Source: Eleftheria terrae (GTDB lineage: Bacteria; Pseudomonadota; Gammaproteobacteria; Burkholderiales; Burkholderiaceae_C). From it: a stretch of DNA of 64,000 nt. The notes under the pieces are model-generated. The model made no database searches, was not told the DNA's origin, and worked only from the letters and a program-made list of their open reading frames with translations. Position numbers and translations under genes: made by a program. Below, one piece after another: positions 42,449 through 55,592 of the stretch. The stretch spans positions 1,550,001 through 1,614,000 of the forward strand of contig NZ_CP106951.1 in NCBI RefSeq assembly GCF_030419005.1, in the 5' to 3' direction. Position 1 is the stretch's first letter; the number at the start of each line of letters is the position of its first letter.

Positions 42449-42520
42449 GCTGGGTTCTCGGCGCTTAACGCCGCCGCCATCGAGCACCCGCCCCGTTGCA
42501 TCGTCGATTTCAGGGACCGC

Positions 42521-45163
<2,643 letters not shown>

Positions 45164-45255
45164 GCGCGCGCCTCGCTCACCTCTTTTTCCAAAGATTCCG
45201 CGCCGCGCAGCAGGTTGGCTGCGCGCGTGGCACAGTTCAACTTCAGGAGGCTTCC

Positions 45256-45837
45256 ATGTCCATGTCCCGTGTCTTCGCCTGCTCCGCCCTTGCCCTCGCC
45301 CTCGGTGGTCTGGCGTTGCCGGCCGCCGCCCAGAGCAAGAAGGAACTGGCCCAGAAGATCGTGCAGATCCAGCAGCCCGCGGTGGAAGCCCTGGCGCGCA
45401 GCATTGCCGAACAACCGGCCGCCCAGCTGATGCAGGAAGCCGGCCAGCTGTTGCGCACGCAGGTGCCGGAAGCCAAGCGCCAGGCGGCCGCGCAGGCCAT
45501 CGAGGCCGACGTGAAGAAGTACGCCGAGGAAGCCAGCGCGTTGGTGCGCGAGCGCGCCGTCAAGCTCTCGCCCGGCACGCTGGGCACCGCGCTGGAGGAG
45601 AAGTTCAGCGAAGACGAGCTGAAGCAGATCATCGCCTGGCTCGAATCGCCGGCCTATAAGAAGTACCAGCAGGTCCTGCCTGAAGTGCAGAAGAACCTGA
45701 GCCAGAAGCTGGTCGAGGACACCCGCCCGAGCGTGGAGCCCAAGATCCGCACGCTGCAAGCGAACATCCGCAAGCACCTCGGCCTGCCGGAACAGCCGCC
45801 CGCGCCCGCCAGCGCCCCCGCCAAGCCCAAGAAGTAA
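45256..45837 (+). CDS. DUF2059-family exported protein
   Basis: A 193-residue protein with a signal peptide ([26 protein letters not shown]) and a helical mature part. [69 protein letters not shown] matches the DUF2059 pattern (short-chain helical domain ending in 'eF.SP.gqk'). Function unknown; presumably periplasmic. CAGGAGG is 6 nt before the ATG. The same gene is often found between gyrA and serC in related genomes (from memory). Confidence 0.85.
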   Translation: MSMSRVFACSALALALGGLALPAAAQSKKELAQKIVQIQQPAVEALARSIAEQPAAQLMQEAGQLLRTQVPEAKRQAAAQAIEADVKKYAEEASALVRERAVKLSPGTLGTALEEKFSEDELKQIIAWLESPAYKKYQQVLPEVQKNLSQKLVEDTRPSVEPKIRTLQANIRKHLGLPEQPPAPASAPAKPKK

Positions 45838-45850
45838 GGCCCCCGCCGAC

Positions 45851-46942
45851 ATGAAGCGTCCGTACAACTTTTCCGCCGGCCCGGCCACCCTGCCGCCGGA
45901 AGTGCTGCAACAAGCCGCCGACGAGATGCTCGACTGGCATGGCAGCGGCATGAGCGTGATGGAGATGAGCCACCGCGGTCGCGAGTTCATGTCCATCCGT
46001 GACCAGGCCGAGACCGACCTGCGCGAGCTGCTGGCCGTGCCGCCGCAGTTCAAGGTGCTGTTCATGCAGGGCGGCGGCCTGGCCGAGAACGCCATCGTGC
46101 CGATGAACCTCTCGCGCGGTGGCCAGGCGGACTTCGTCGTCACGGGCAGCTGGTCGCAGAAGTCCTATAAGGAAGCGAAGCGCTATTGCGACAGCGCGGT
46201 AGCCGCCAGCAACGAGGCCGACGACCACACCAGCCTGCCCGCGCCAGCCAGCTGGCAGCTGCGGCCGCAGGCGGCCTATGTGCACCTGTGCACCAACGAG
46301 ACCATCCACGGGGTGGAGTTCTCCGAGTTGCCCGACCTCAAGGGCCTGGGCAGCGACGCCGCCCTGGTGATCGACTGCTCCTCCCACATCGCCACCCGGT
46401 CCATCGACTGGAGCCGCGTCGGCCTGGCCTTCGCCGGTGCGCAGAAGAACATCGGCCCGGCCGGCCTGACGCTGGTGATCGTGCGCGAGGACCTGCTGGG
46501 CCATGCCCTGCCGGTCTGCCCTTCCGCCTTCGACTACAAGACGGTGGCGGACAACCAGTCGATGTACAACACCCCGCCGACCTATGCCATCTACCTGGCG
46601 GGCCTGGTCTTCCAGTGGCTCAAGCGCCAGGGCGGCGTGGCGGCGATGGAGCAGCGCAATATCGCCAAGGCCACGCTGTTGTACGACTACATCGACGCCT
46701 CGGGCTTCTACCGCAACACGGTGGCGCCGGCCGCCCGCTCCCGCATGAACCTGCCGTTCTTCCTGCCGGACGACAGCCACAACGAGGCCTTCCTGGCCGG
46801 CGCCAAGGAACGCGGCCTGCTGCAGCTGAAAGGCCACAAGAGCGTCGGCGGCATGCGCGCCAGCCTCTACAACGCGATGCCGCTCGAAGGTGTGCAGGCC
46901 TTGGTGGACTACATGCGAGAATTTGCGGCTCGCCATGGCTGA
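45851..46942 (+). CDS. serC: Phosphoserine aminotransferase
   Basis: A 363-residue PLP enzyme of serine and pyridoxal phosphate synthesis. It begins [27 protein letters not shown], with [14 protein letters not shown]. The PLP lysine is Lys199 in [44 protein letters not shown] and [27 protein letters not shown] are family signatures. It overlaps pheA by 8 bp and so is in one operon with the aromatic genes. Confidence 0.97.
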   Translation: MKRPYNFSAGPATLPPEVLQQAADEMLDWHGSGMSVMEMSHRGREFMSIRDQAETDLRELLAVPPQFKVLFMQGGGLAENAIVPMNLSRGGQADFVVTGSWSQKSYKEAKRYCDSAVAASNEADDHTSLPAPASWQLRPQAAYVHLCTNETIHGVEFSELPDLKGLGSDAALVIDCSSHIATRSIDWSRVGLAFAGAQKNIGPAGLTLVIVREDLLGHALPVCPSAFDYKTVADNQSMYNTPPTYAIYLAGLVFQWLKRQGGVAAMEQRNIAKATLLYDYIDASGFYRNTVAPAARSRMNLPFFLPDDSHNEAFLAGAKERGLLQLKGHKSVGGMRASLYNAMPLEGVQALVDYMREFAARHG

Positions 46943-48035
46943 ACACATGTCCCCCGAAGACCTCCTTTCGCTGCGCACGCAGATCGACTCGGTCGACCGC
47001 GAACTGCTGGCGCTGCTCAACCGACGCGCCGCGCTGGCCCAGGCGGTTGGCGAGCTGAAGAAGAAGGAAGGCTCGGTGGTGTTCCGCCCCGAGCGCGAGG
47101 CGCAGGTGATCGACGGGCTCAAGGCCGTCAACGGCGGCCCGCTGCAGACCGACTCGGTCGCCCCCATCTGGCGCGAGATCATGTCGGCCTGCCGGGCGCT
47201 GGAAACGCCGACGCGGGTGGCCTACCTCGGCCCGGCCGGCACCTTCAGCGAGCTGGCGGCCCTGGGTTTCTTTGGCGCCTCCATCGTGAAGGTGCCCTGC
47301 GCGAGCATCGACGAGGTGTTCCGCACGACCACCGCCGGCGCAGCCGATTTCGGCGTGGTGCCGGTCGAGAACTCGACCGAGGGTGTGGTGGCCCGGTCGC
47401 TCGACCTGTTCCTCACCACGCCGCTGTTCATCATCGGCGAGACCAGCCTGTTCGTGCGGCACAACCTGCTGCGGCGCGAAAACGGCCTCAAGGAGATCGA
47501 GGCGGTCTGCGCCCACCCGCAGGCCCTGGCCCAATGCCATGGCTGGCTCAGCAACCACCTGCCCAACATCGAGCGCCGGCCGGTTTCCAGCAATGCCGAA
47601 GGGGCCCGCCTGGCGGCGGAGAACCCGGCGCTGGCGGCCATCGCCAGCGAGCGCGCGGCCAGCGAGTACGGACTGCATGTGGTGTCGCCGGCGATCCAGG
47701 ACGACCCGCACAACCGCACCCGCTTTGCCATCGTGACGCGGCCGGAAAGCCATCCCCAGCCCAAGGCCTCGGGCCACGACTGCACCAGCCTTGTGGTGTC
47801 GGTGGTGAACCGCCCCGGCGCGGTGCACGACATGCTGGTGCCACTGAAGCAGCACGGCGTGTCGATGAGCCGCTTCGAGTCGCGCCCGGCGCGCTCGGGC
47901 CAGTGGGAGTACTACTTCTACATCGACCTGCAGGGCCATCCCGACGAAACGCACGTGGCCGCTGCGCTGAAGGAGCTGCGCGCGGTGTGCGCCTTCTTCA
48001 AGCTGCTCGGCACCTACCCGATCGACGTGCACTGA
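46935..48035 (+). CDS. pheA: P-protein: chorismate mutase / prephenate dehydratase
   Basis: A 366-residue bifunctional enzyme for phenylalanine. Residues about 8-95 form an AroQ-type chorismate mutase ([31 protein letters not shown]). Residues about 100-280 form the prephenate dehydratase ([52 protein letters not shown] with the catalytic TRF motif). Residues about 290-366 form an ACT domain for feedback by phenylalanine ([27 protein letters not shown]). The ATG at 46935 is chosen because it gives a complete AroQ helix. Confidence 0.96.
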   Translation: MAEHMSPEDLLSLRTQIDSVDRELLALLNRRAALAQAVGELKKKEGSVVFRPEREAQVIDGLKAVNGGPLQTDSVAPIWREIMSACRALETPTRVAYLGPAGTFSELAALGFFGASIVKVPCASIDEVFRTTTAGAADFGVVPVENSTEGVVARSLDLFLTTPLFIIGETSLFVRHNLLRRENGLKEIEAVCAHPQALAQCHGWLSNHLPNIERRPVSSNAEGARLAAENPALAAIASERAASEYGLHVVSPAIQDDPHNRTRFAIVTRPESHPQPKASGHDCTSLVVSVVNRPGAVHDMLVPLKQHGVSMSRFESRPARSGQWEYYFYIDLQGHPDETHVAAALKELRAVCAFFKLLGTYPIDVH

Positions 48036-48054
48036 GCTGCCGGAGTTTGCACAG

Positions 48055-48939
48055 ATGTTCAATCAACTCGGCGTGATCGGCTGTGGACTGATGGGCGGAT
48101 CCTTCGCGCTGGCGCTCAAGCGCGCCGGCCTGGTCAAGCGTGTCATCGGCTACAGCAAATCACCCTCCACGACGGAAAAGGCCAAGCGCCTGGGCGTCAT
48201 CGACATCGCCGCCGAATCGGCGCTGCTGGCCGTCTCCGGATCGGACCTGGTCCTGATCTCGGTGCCGGTGGCCGCCTCGGAGGCGACCTTCAAGGCCATC
48301 CGGCACCTGGTCGAGCCGGGCGTGCTGTTCATGGACGTCGGCTCCACCAAGCGCGACGTCGTTGACGCCGCGCGCCGGGTCCTGAAGGACCGGGCCGACT
48401 GCTTCGTGCCCGCCCATCCCATCGCCGGCAAGGAAGTGTCGGGCGTCGAGAACGCCGACCCGCTGCTGTACTCGGGCCGCCAGGTCATCCTGACGCCCCT
48501 GCCGCAGACCGAACCCAAGCTGCTGCAGAAGGCCACCGACGTGTGGGCCGCCATCGGCGCCCAGGTGCTCAAGATGAGCCCCGAGAACCATGACGCCGCC
48601 TTCGCGGCCGTCAGCCACCTGCCCCATCTGCTGGCCTTCGCCTACTTCAGCTCGATCCACAAGCAGCCGGCGGGCAAGGACTTCCTGTCGCTGGCCGGTC
48701 CCGGCTTCCGCGACTTCACCCGCATCGCCGCGAGCGATCCGGCCATCTGGCGCGACATCCTGCTGGCCAACAAGGAAGAGATCCTGAAGCAGTCCATGCG
48801 CTTCAGGCACACCCTGGACGCCATGGAGCACGTCATGAAGACCGGCAACGCCGAGGCGCTGGAGGACCTGATCCGCAGCGCCGCCGATGCCCGCTCGGGC
48901 TGGCAGATGTCCACGCCCAAGCCCACGCCCGGCCGATAA
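48055..48939 (+). CDS. tyrA: Prephenate dehydrogenase
   Basis: A 294-residue NAD(P)-dependent dehydrogenase of tyrosine synthesis. The nucleotide-binding fold starts [37 protein letters not shown] and [20 protein letters not shown] include the conserved prephenate-binding His of [20 protein letters not shown] follows. It is 19 bp after pheA. The hisC-type aminotransferase often found between pheA and tyrA in this order is absent. Confidence 0.95.
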   Translation: MFNQLGVIGCGLMGGSFALALKRAGLVKRVIGYSKSPSTTEKAKRLGVIDIAAESALLAVSGSDLVLISVPVAASEATFKAIRHLVEPGVLFMDVGSTKRDVVDAARRVLKDRADCFVPAHPIAGKEVSGVENADPLLYSGRQVILTPLPQTEPKLLQKATDVWAAIGAQVLKMSPENHDAAFAAVSHLPHLLAFAYFSSIHKQPAGKDFLSLAGPGFRDFTRIAASDPAIWRDILLANKEEILKQSMRFRHTLDAMEHVMKTGNAEALEDLIRSAADARSGWQMSTPKPTPGR

Positions 48940-48989
48940 AGTCGGGGCTTCGTTCTCGTTCCGCGGGCCGCCACCCGGCCCGACCACGC

Positions 48990-50999
48990 ATGTACGCCAC
49001 CGAATTCCTCGACCTTCCCCCGCTGCAGGGCGCGGCCGGCACCGTGCGGCTGCCCGGCTCCAAGAGCATCTCCAACCGGCTGCTGCTGCTGGCCGGCTTG
49101 AGCGAGGGCCGCACCGTGCTGCACGACCTGCTCGACTCGGACGACACCCGCGTGATGATCGCGGCGCTGCGCCAGCTGGGCTGCCGCATCGAGCCGCAGG
49201 ACGGCGGTCTGTGCGTCACCGGCCTGGGCGGGCGGCTCGAGGTGCGGCAGGCCCAGCTGTTCCTGGGCAACGCGGGCACCGCCATGCGCCCGCTGTGCGC
49301 GGCGCTGGCCCTGCTCAGCGGCCTGCAGGGCGGCGAATTCGAGGTCAGCGGCGTGGCCCGCATGCACGAGCGGCCCATCGGCGACCTGGTGGATGCGCTG
49401 CGCGGCATCGGCTGCCGCATCGACTACCTCGGCAACGAGGGCTACCCGCCCCTGCGCCTGGCCGGCGGGCAGCCCCGCCCCGGTGAGCCGCTGCGGGTCC
49501 GCGGCGATGTGTCGAGCCAGTTCCTGACCGCCCTGCTGCTGGCCCTGCCGTTGATGAGCGAGCACGGCCCGGTGGTCATCGAGGTCGAAGGCGAGCTGAT
49601 CTCCAAGCCCTACATCGAGATCACGCTGAACCTGCTGCGCCGCTTCGGCATCGAGGTGGCACGCGACGAGTGGCGCCGCTTCACCATCCCGGCGCACAGC
49701 CGCTACCGTTCGCCGGGCCACGTGCATGTGGAAGGCGACGCCTCCTCGGCCTCCTACTTCGTCGCGCTCGGCGCGATCGCGGCCGAGGCCGCCCGGCCGG
49801 TGCGCATCGAGGGCGTCGGCGCCGAATCCATCCAGGGCGACATCCGCTTCGTCGAGGCCGCCGAGGCGATGGGGGCGGTGGTGCGACAGGGGCCGAACTG
49901 GCTGGAAGTCTCGCGTGGCGCCTGGCCGCTGCGCGCCCTGGACCTGGATTGCAACCACATCCCCGATGCGGCGATGACGCTGGCCGTGATGGCCCTCTAC
50001 GCCGACGGCCCGACCCGCCTGCGCAATATCGCCAGCTGGCGCGTCAAGGAAACCGACCGCATCGCCGCGATGGCGACCGAGCTGCGCAAGCTCGGCGCCC
50101 ATGTGATCGAGGGCCCGGACTACATCGAGGTCCACCCGCTGGCCGGTGACTGGCGGCCTGCTGCCATCCACACCTACGACGACCACCGTGTCGCGATGTG
50201 CTTCTCGCTGGCCGCCTTCAATGCGCTGGCCGGTGCTCGACCCGGCGTGCCGGTGCGCATCCTTGACCCGAAGTGCGTCGCCAAGACCTTCCCGGACTAC
50301 TTCGAGACGCTGTTCAGCGTCGCGCAGGCACGCACCGCCGACATCCCGGTCATCACCATCGACGGCCCCACCGCCTCGGGCAAGGGCACGCTGGCCAGCG
50401 AAGTGGCCCAGGCACTGGGCTACCACCTGCTGGACTCCGGTGCGCTCTACCGCGCCACCGCGCTGGCCGCGCTGGACGCCGGCATCCCGGCCGACGACGA
50501 GGCGAGCCTGAGCCGCCTGGCCGGCCGACTGGCGTTGCGCTTCGACGGGCAACGCATCGAGCTGGACGGGCGCGACGTCACGGAGACCCTGCGCCGCGAG
50601 GACGTCGGCCTGCTGGCCTCCCGCGTCTCGGCCCTGCCCGGCGTGCGCCAGGCCTTGCTGGAGCTGCAACTTGCCTTCCGCCGCCTGCCCGGGCTGGTGG
50701 CCGACGGCCGGGACATGGGCACGGTGATCTTCCCCGACGCCCGCTTGAAGGTGTTTTTGACGGCCAGCGCCGCCACACGCGCCGAACGCCGGCATAAGCA
50801 ATTGATTTCTAAGGGAATTCCGGCTAGTATTGACGACCTCCGCCAGGATCTTGAGGCGCGCGACGCGCGGGATCGCTCCCGCAGCGCAGCGCCTTTGGTG
50901 CCGGCAGAGGACGCGGTGTCGCTCGACAACTCCAGCCTCAGCATCGAAGAATCGGTGCAACAAGTGCTGGCGTGGTGGCAGCAACGCCGGCCGGTTTGA
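48990..50999 (+). CDS. aroA: Fusion of EPSP synthase and cytidylate kinase
   Basis: A single 669-residue frame joins two enzymes. Residues about 1-440 are 5-enolpyruvylshikimate-3-phosphate synthase ([92 protein letters not shown]). Residues about 447-669 are CMP kinase ([38 protein letters not shown]-loop, [34 protein letters not shown]). No stop or frameshift separates them. Fused aroA-cmk genes are known in several Burkholderiales. The unit supplies aromatic precursors and dCDP/CDP and ends in front of rpsA, as cmk does in many proteobacteria. Confidence 0.96.
   Translation: MYATEFLDLPPLQGAAGTVRLPGSKSISNRLLLLAGLSEGRTVLHDLLDSDDTRVMIAALRQLGCRIEPQDGGLCVTGLGGRLEVRQAQLFLGNAGTAMRPLCAALALLSGLQGGEFEVSGVARMHERPIGDLVDALRGIGCRIDYLGNEGYPPLRLAGGQPRPGEPLRVRGDVSSQFLTALLLALPLMSEHGPVVIEVEGELISKPYIEITLNLLRRFGIEVARDEWRRFTIPAHSRYRSPGHVHVEGDASSASYFVALGAIAAEAARPVRIEGVGAESIQGDIRFVEAAEAMGAVVRQGPNWLEVSRGAWPLRALDLDCNHIPDAAMTLAVMALYADGPTRLRNIASWRVKETDRIAAMATELRKLGAHVIEGPDYIEVHPLAGDWRPAAIHTYDDHRVAMCFSLAAFNALAGARPGVPVRILDPKCVAKTFPDYFETLFSVAQARTADIPVITIDGPTASGKGTLASEVAQALGYHLLDSGALYRATALAALDAGIPADDEASLSRLAGRLALRFDGQRIELDGRDVTETLRREDVGLLASRVSALPGVRQALLELQLAFRRLPGLVADGRDMGTVIFPDARLKVFLTASAATRAERRHKQLISKGIPASIDDLRQDLEARDARDRSRSAAPLVPAEDAVSLDNSSLSIEESVQQVLAWWQQRRPV
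50802..50830 (+). promoter_or_regulatory. Sigma-70 promoter for rpsA inside the cmk part
   Basis: TTGATT and TAGTAT are separated by exactly 17 bp in an unusually AT-rich 30-bp patch of the otherwise GC-rich cmk coding region, about 345 bp before rpsA. Transcription from within cmk into rpsA is known in E. coli. Confidence 0.55.
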
Positions 51000-51174
51000 C
51001 GGGCGAGGCCTCGCGGCCCCCTCCACCGAAGCGGCACCGCCTCGCGCAAGCGGGGCAAGCAGGCCCGGACCTTCCCCTCCTGTGCACAGCAGCACGCCGA
51101 AGGTCCGGTTCGACAACTTAACCCGCAACCCCGGTTGCAGTCATCGCCAGCTCCGGCTGGCCCCAGGAACCTGA

Positions 51175-52890
51175 ATGTCTCAAACCACCCAAACCGCCCA
51201 AGGGTCGGAATCCTTCGCCGCCCTGTTCGAGGAATCGCTGCAGCGCTCCGAAATGCGCTCCGGCGAGGTGATCACCGCTGAAGTCGTCCGCGTGGACTAC
51301 AACTTCGTCGTCGTGAACGCCGGCCTGAAGTCCGAGGCCTACATCCCCATCGACGAGTTCCGCAACGACCAGGGCGAACTCGAAGTGCAAGTGGGTGACT
51401 TCGTCTCCGTGGCGATCGACTCGCTCGAGAACGGCTACGGCGACACCATCCTGTCGCGCGACAAGGCCAAGCGCCTGGCTTCCTGGCTGTCGCTGGAGCG
51501 CGCGCTGGAGTCCGGCGACTTCGTCACCGGCACCGTCTCCGGCAAGGTCAAGGGTGGCCTGACCGTGCTGGTCAACGGCATCCGCGCCTTCCTGCCCGGC
51601 TCGCTGATCGACACCCGTCCGGTCAAGGACATGAGCCCGTACGAGGGCAAGACCCTGGAATTCAAGGTCATCAAGCTCGACCGCAAGCGCAACAACGTGG
51701 TGCTGAGCCGCCGCGCGGTCGTCGAGGCTTCCATGGGCGAAGAGCGCGCCAAGCTGCTCGAGACGCTGCAGGAAGGCGCCGTGGTGCATGGCGTGGTCAA
51801 GAACATCACCGAGTACGGTGCGTTCGTGGACCTGGGCGGCATCGACGGCCTGCTGCACATCACCGACATGGCATGGCGTCGTGTCCGCCACCCGAGCGAA
51901 GTGGTGCAGGTCGGCCAGGAACTGACCGCCAAGGTCCTGAAGTTCGACGCCGAGAAGAACCGCGTCTCGCTCGGCCTGAAGCAGATGGGCGACGACCCCT
52001 GGGTCGGCGTCTCGCGTCGCTACCCCACCGGCACCCGCCTGTTCGGCAAGGTCACGAACATTGCCGACTACGGCGCGTTCGTCGAGATCGAGCCGGGCAT
52101 CGAGGGCCTGGTGCACGTCTCCGAAATGGACTGGACCAACAAGAACGTCGCTCCCAGCAAGATCGTCACGCTGGGCGACGAAGTCGAAGTCATGGTCCTG
52201 GAAATCGACGAAGACAAGCGCCGCATCAGCCTGGGCATGAAGCAGTGCAAGCCGAACCCCTGGGACGAGTTCGGCCAGAACTTCAACCGTGGCGACAAGG
52301 TCAAGGGCCCCGTCAAGTCGATCACCGACTTCGGCGTGTTCGTTGGCCTGGCTGCCGGCATCGACGGCCTGGTGCACCTGTCCGACCTCTCCTGGAACGA
52401 ACCGGGCGAAGCGGCTGTGCGCAACTACAAGAAGGGCCAGGAAGTCGAGGCCGTGGTGCTGGCCATCGACGTCGAGCGCGAGCGCATCTCGCTGGGCATC
52501 AAGCAACTGGACGCCGACCCGTTCAGCAGCTTCACCGCCATCAATGACCGTGGCACCACGGTCACCGGCGTGGTGAAGTCGGTCGACGCGCGTGGCGCCG
52601 AGATCCAGCTGGCCGACGACGTCATTGGCTACCTGCGTGCCTCCGAAATCTCGCGCGACCGCGTCGAAGACGCCCGCAACGTCCTGAAGGAAGGCGACGA
52701 AGTCACCGCCCTGATCATCAACATCGACCGCAAGACCCGCGGCCTGCAGTTGTCGATCAAGGCCAAGGACAACGCCGAGCAACAGGAAGCGCTGCAGCGC
52801 CTGTCGGCCGAGAACCGCGAGAACGCCGGCACCACCAGCCTGGGCGCGCTGCTCAAGGCCAAGCTGAGCGACCAGCAGAACAACGGCTGA
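51175..52890 (+). CDS. rpsA: 30S ribosomal protein S1
   Basis: A 571-residue protein with six S1 RNA-binding repeats, for example [100 protein letters not shown] and [36 protein letters not shown]1 recruits mRNA to the 30S subunit. Length and repeat number are normal for proteobacteria. Codon use is strongly biased, as expected for a highly expressed gene. It is followed by ihfB, the standard order. Confidence 0.98.
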   Translation: MSQTTQTAQGSESFAALFEESLQRSEMRSGEVITAEVVRVDYNFVVVNAGLKSEAYIPIDEFRNDQGELEVQVGDFVSVAIDSLENGYGDTILSRDKAKRLASWLSLERALESGDFVTGTVSGKVKGGLTVLVNGIRAFLPGSLIDTRPVKDMSPYEGKTLEFKVIKLDRKRNNVVLSRRAVVEASMGEERAKLLETLQEGAVVHGVVKNITEYGAFVDLGGIDGLLHITDMAWRRVRHPSEVVQVGQELTAKVLKFDAEKNRVSLGLKQMGDDPWVGVSRRYPTGTRLFGKVTNIADYGAFVEIEPGIEGLVHVSEMDWTNKNVAPSKIVTLGDEVEVMVLEIDEDKRRISLGMKQCKPNPWDEFGQNFNRGDKVKGPVKSITDFGVFVGLAAGIDGLVHLSDLSWNEPGEAAVRNYKKGQEVEAVVLAIDVERERISLGIKQLDADPFSSFTAINDRGTTVTGVVKSVDARGAEIQLADDVIGYLRASEISRDRVEDARNVLKEGDEVTALIINIDRKTRGLQLSIKAKDNAEQQEALQRLSAENRENAGTTSLGALLKAKLSDQQNNG

Positions 52891-52941
52891 TCCCAGCCGT
52901 CGATCTGACACCCCGACGCCCCGATCTCACCTCCAGGATTC

Positions 52942-53298
52942 ATGACCCGATCCGATCTTGTGAACCAGTTGGCCGAGCGTTTCGCCCAGCTGACCCATCG
53001 CGACACCGAGTTCGCGGTCAAGACCATCCTGGATGCGATGTCCGACGCGCTTGCGCGCGGGCACCGCATCGAGATCCGGGGTTTCGGCAGTTTCTCGATC
53101 AACCGCCGCCCGCCGCGGGTGGGGCGCAACCCCCGCTCCGGCGAGCAGGTCATCATCCCCGAGAAGCTCGTCCCCCACTTCAAGCCGGGCAAGGCCCTGC
53201 GCGAAGCGGTGGATGCCCGCACCGTGCACACCGAGCCTGAACAAGAGGCCGAGCTGCGCGAGGACACGACCGACAGCATCGACAAGGCCGCGGCCTGA
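52942..53298 (+). CDS. ihfB: Integration host factor subunit beta
   Basis: A 118-residue DNA-bending protein of the HU/IHF family. [88 protein letters not shown] contains the GRNPRTGE-type arm with the intercalating Pro. The acidic tail ([15 protein letters not shown]) is longer than in E. coli (94 residues), as is common in betaproteobacteria. CCAGGA precedes the ATG. Confidence 0.97.
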   Translation: MTRSDLVNQLAERFAQLTHRDTEFAVKTILDAMSDALARGHRIEIRGFGSFSINRRPPRVGRNPRSGEQVIIPEKLVPHFKPGKALREAVDARTVHTEPEQEAELREDTTDSIDKAAA

Positions 53299-53521
53299 CG
53301 TCGGCTGATCGCGCCCCTGCGGCATCGGCCCGGCTGCGGGCCCTGCCTGCCGCTGCAGACTTCCCGTTCTGACTTTCCCGCCGGCCCTGTCGCGCGGCAC
53401 CGGCATGAAGGCCGAGGCCCGATGGCCAGTCGCGACCTTGCCGGCACTGGCCGCACTTCCTGCCGCAGCCGCGCCCTGCTGGTCTCATCGGGTCGCTGAC
53501 AGCAAGCCCCGGCCTCACGGC

Positions 53522-53527
53522 TAGAAT
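53522..53527 (+). promoter_or_regulatory. -10 box of lapA, positioned for leaderless transcription
   Basis: TAGAAT ends 7 nt before the lapA ATG, so the expected transcription start falls on or next to the A of the start codon. No ribosome-binding site lies between. This suggests a leaderless or near-leaderless lapA-lapB transcript. Confidence 0.45.
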
Positions 53528-53534
53528 CGCTGCG

Positions 53535-53858
53535 ATGCGAGCCCTGCTCTGGCTCTTTCGAGCCGCCATCTTCTTCCTGCTCTTCGCGTTCGCGCTGAAC
53601 AACCAGCACCAGGCGGTGCTGCACTGGTTCTTCGGCTATGAGTCGCACGCGCCGATGGTCTTCATCGTGCTGGCTGCCTTCGCACTCGGCTGCGCCTTCG
53701 GCGTGCTGGCCATGGTGCCCAGCTGGTGGCGGCACCGCCGCGCCGCCCGCCATGTGCCGGCCCCCGTGAGTGCCGACCCGGTCGCTGCCGTACCGGCTGC
53801 CGTCGCCCGTGCTGATGACGCGCCGCCCTTGATGCACCCCCCCCGCGATGGACTTTGA
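53535..53858 (+). CDS. lapA: LapA-family inner-membrane protein
   Basis: A 107-residue protein with two membrane segments (LLWLFRAAIFFLLFAFALNNQHQAVLHWFFGYE and MVFIVLAAFALGCAFGVLAMVPSWW), matching the LapA/YciS domain, followed by a short Ala/Pro/Asp-rich tail. It works with LapB in control of LpxC turnover and lipopolysaccharide synthesis. lapB starts 11 bp before its stop codon. Confidence 0.9.
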   Translation: MRALLWLFRAAIFFLLFAFALNNQHQAVLHWFFGYESHAPMVFIVLAAFALGCAFGVLAMVPSWWRHRRAARHVPAPVSADPVAAVPAAVARADDAPPLMHPPRDGL

Positions 53859-55005
53859 TCTCCAGTGGCTGCTGCTGGGCCTGCCGGTGGCGTTTGCGCT
53901 CGGCTGGCTGGCCTCACGCATTGATGTGCGCCAACTGCGCTCGGCCGAGCGCCAGTCGCCCAAGGCCTATTTCAAGGGCCTGAACCTGCTGCTCAACGAG
54001 CAGCAGGACAAGGCCATCGATGCCTTCATCGAGGCGGTGCGCCATGACCCCGACACCTCGGACCTGCATTTCGCACTCGGCAACCTGTTCCGCCGGCGTG
54101 GCGAGTACGAGCGCGCGGTGCGGGTGCACGAGCACCTGCTCAGCCGGGCCGACCTGCCCCGTGAAGAGCGCGAACGGGCCCAGTTCGCGCTGGCCCAGGA
54201 CTTTCTGAAGGCCGGCTTGTTCGACCGTGCCGAGATGGCCTACCAGGCACTCGAAGGCTCGGCCTTTCGCACCGATGCATGGCTCGCGCTGCTCTCGCTC
54301 TATGAACGCTCGCGCGACTGGGGCAAGGCGATCGACGCCGCCCGCAAGCTGGAGGCGGCGGCGGCCGGCTCCTTCGCCAGCCGCATCGCGCACTGCTGGT
54401 GCGAGATCGCCCTGGATGCCGACGCGAAGGGCGACGGTGCGGCGGCTGCCCAGGCCCTGGCCGAGGCGCGTCGCGTGGCACCTCAGGCGCCGCGGCCGAT
54501 GGTGGTGGGCGGCCAGCGCCTGGCGCGCCAGGAGCGGCATGCCGAGGCACTGGAGGTGTGGAACGAGTTGATGACGGCCAATCCATCGGCCTTCTCGCTG
54601 GTGGCACAGGACTATGCCGCCTCGGCCATCGCGGCGCGGCAGCAGGCTGCGGCCCGGGAGCGGCTGCGCGCGCTGTACGAGCGGGTGCCGTCGGTCGACC
54701 TGCTGGCTGCCCTGCGCCAGCTGGAGGACGATCCGGCACAACGGCGCGAGTGGATCGCGCAGCACCTGGCCAAGCACCCGTCGATGTCGTCGGCCCTGCA
54801 CCTCATCGACGAGAGCAGCGGGCAACCCCAGGCGCTCACCAGCCACGACCTGCAGCACCTGCACCAGGTGCTGGCGCAGTCGGCCAAGCCGCTGCAGCGC
54901 TACCGCTGCGCCGCCTGCGGCTTCGAAGCTTCGCACTACTTCTGGCAGTGCCCCGGTTGCCACACCTGGGACAGCTATCCCCCCCGGCGCATCGAAGACT
55001 ACTGA
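53848..55005 (+). CDS. lapB: LapB, lipopolysaccharide assembly protein
   Basis: A 385-residue protein. An N-terminal membrane anchor (LQWLLLGLPVAFALGWLASRID) is followed by PKAYFKGLNLLLNEQQDKAIDAFIEAVRHDPDTSDLHFALGNLFRRRGEYERAVRVHEHLL, the start of the TPR array. The C-terminus is a rubredoxin-like zinc site with two CxxC pairs (RCAACGFEASHYFWQCPGCHTWDSYPPRR). LapB is the adaptor that brings LpxC to FtsH. Gene order ihfB-lapA-lapB is conserved. Confidence 0.95.
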   Translation: MDFDLQWLLLGLPVAFALGWLASRIDVRQLRSAERQSPKAYFKGLNLLLNEQQDKAIDAFIEAVRHDPDTSDLHFALGNLFRRRGEYERAVRVHEHLLSRADLPREERERAQFALAQDFLKAGLFDRAEMAYQALEGSAFRTDAWLALLSLYERSRDWGKAIDAARKLEAAAAGSFASRIAHCWCEIALDADAKGDGAAAAQALAEARRVAPQAPRPMVVGGQRLARQERHAEALEVWNELMTANPSAFSLVAQDYAASAIAARQQAAARERLRALYERVPSVDLLAALRQLEDDPAQRREWIAQHLAKHPSMSSALHLIDESSGQPQALTSHDLQHLHQVLAQSAKPLQRYRCAACGFEASHYFWQCPGCHTWDSYPPRRIEDY

Positions 55006-55129
55006 GCTCAGCCTGCGCTTCTGCCGGGCTTGACAGGCTGACGCGGCCAGCCGCCTTCCCTATATTGCGAGCAGCCCGCCGGGAAGGTCCGGCCGGCTGC
55101 AGTCCAGTCAACCGCACAGGGAGGAGTTC

Positions 55130-55510
55130 ATGCTGAAGCACATGCTGTTTGCAGTTCTGGCCTTCGTGGCTGCCGCCGCCTTCGCCGCCGTCGACGCCAA
55201 CAAGGCCGACCAGGCCCAGCTCGAAACCGTCAAGGGCGTGGGCGCCACGCTCTCGGAGCGCATCATCAACGAGCGCAAGGCCGGTCCCTTCAAGGACTGG
55301 GACGACCTGATCAACCGCGTTGCCGGCGTCGGCAAAGGCAGCGCGGCCCGCCTGTCCAAAGAAGGCCTGACCGTCAACGGCACGAGCTACGGCAGTGGCG
55401 CCGCAGCCGCACCGGCCAAGACCGAAAACAAGACCGAACCCAAGGCCGCTGCTAAGCCGGCCGACCCCCATGCGAAGCCCGCCGCCCAAAAGGCGGCGAA
55501 ACAGCAGTAG
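55130..55510 (+). CDS. ComEA-like helix-hairpin-helix exported protein
   Basis: A 126-residue protein with a signal peptide (KHMLFAVLAFVAAAAFA-AVDANKA) and a duplicated helix-hairpin-helix DNA-binding unit (VDANKADQAQLETVKGVGATLSERIINERKAGPFKDWDDLINRVAGVGKGSAARL). ComEA-type proteins bind incoming DNA in the periplasm during natural transformation. The tail is Ala/Lys/Pro-rich (EPKAAAKPADPHAKPAAQKAAKQ). No other competence genes are near. A TATATT -10-like box lies at 55061. Confidence 0.88.
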   Translation: MLKHMLFAVLAFVAAAAFAAVDANKADQAQLETVKGVGATLSERIINERKAGPFKDWDDLINRVAGVGKGSAARLSKEGLTVNGTSYGSGAAAAPAKTENKTEPKAAAKPADPHAKPAAQKAAKQQ

Positions 55511-55565
55511 CGCGCACCTGCGCAACCACCCCGCCCCGTGACCCACGGGGCCGTCCTGCTCCTGA

Positions 55566-55592
55566 TGCCCCGTGACCCGGGGCATTTTCTTT
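55566..55592 (+). terminator. Terminator of the ComEA-like gene
   Basis: TGCCCCG and CGGGGCA form a 7-bp stem with a 5-nt loop followed by TTTTCTTT on the plus strand. It sits at the convergent end with the patatin gene and overlaps its stop codon by 2 bp. Confidence 0.8.

Noticed and set aside
48036..48054. Missing hisC-type aminotransferase between pheA and tyrA
   Set aside because: The 19-bp gap has no remnant; absence of hisC here is a normal variation of the operon and not a deletion that can be shown.
55030..55066. TTGACA...TATATT as a sigma-70 promoter of the ComEA-like gene
   Set aside because: The hexamers are 25 bp apart, too far for a normal promoter; only the -10-like TATATT is mentioned.
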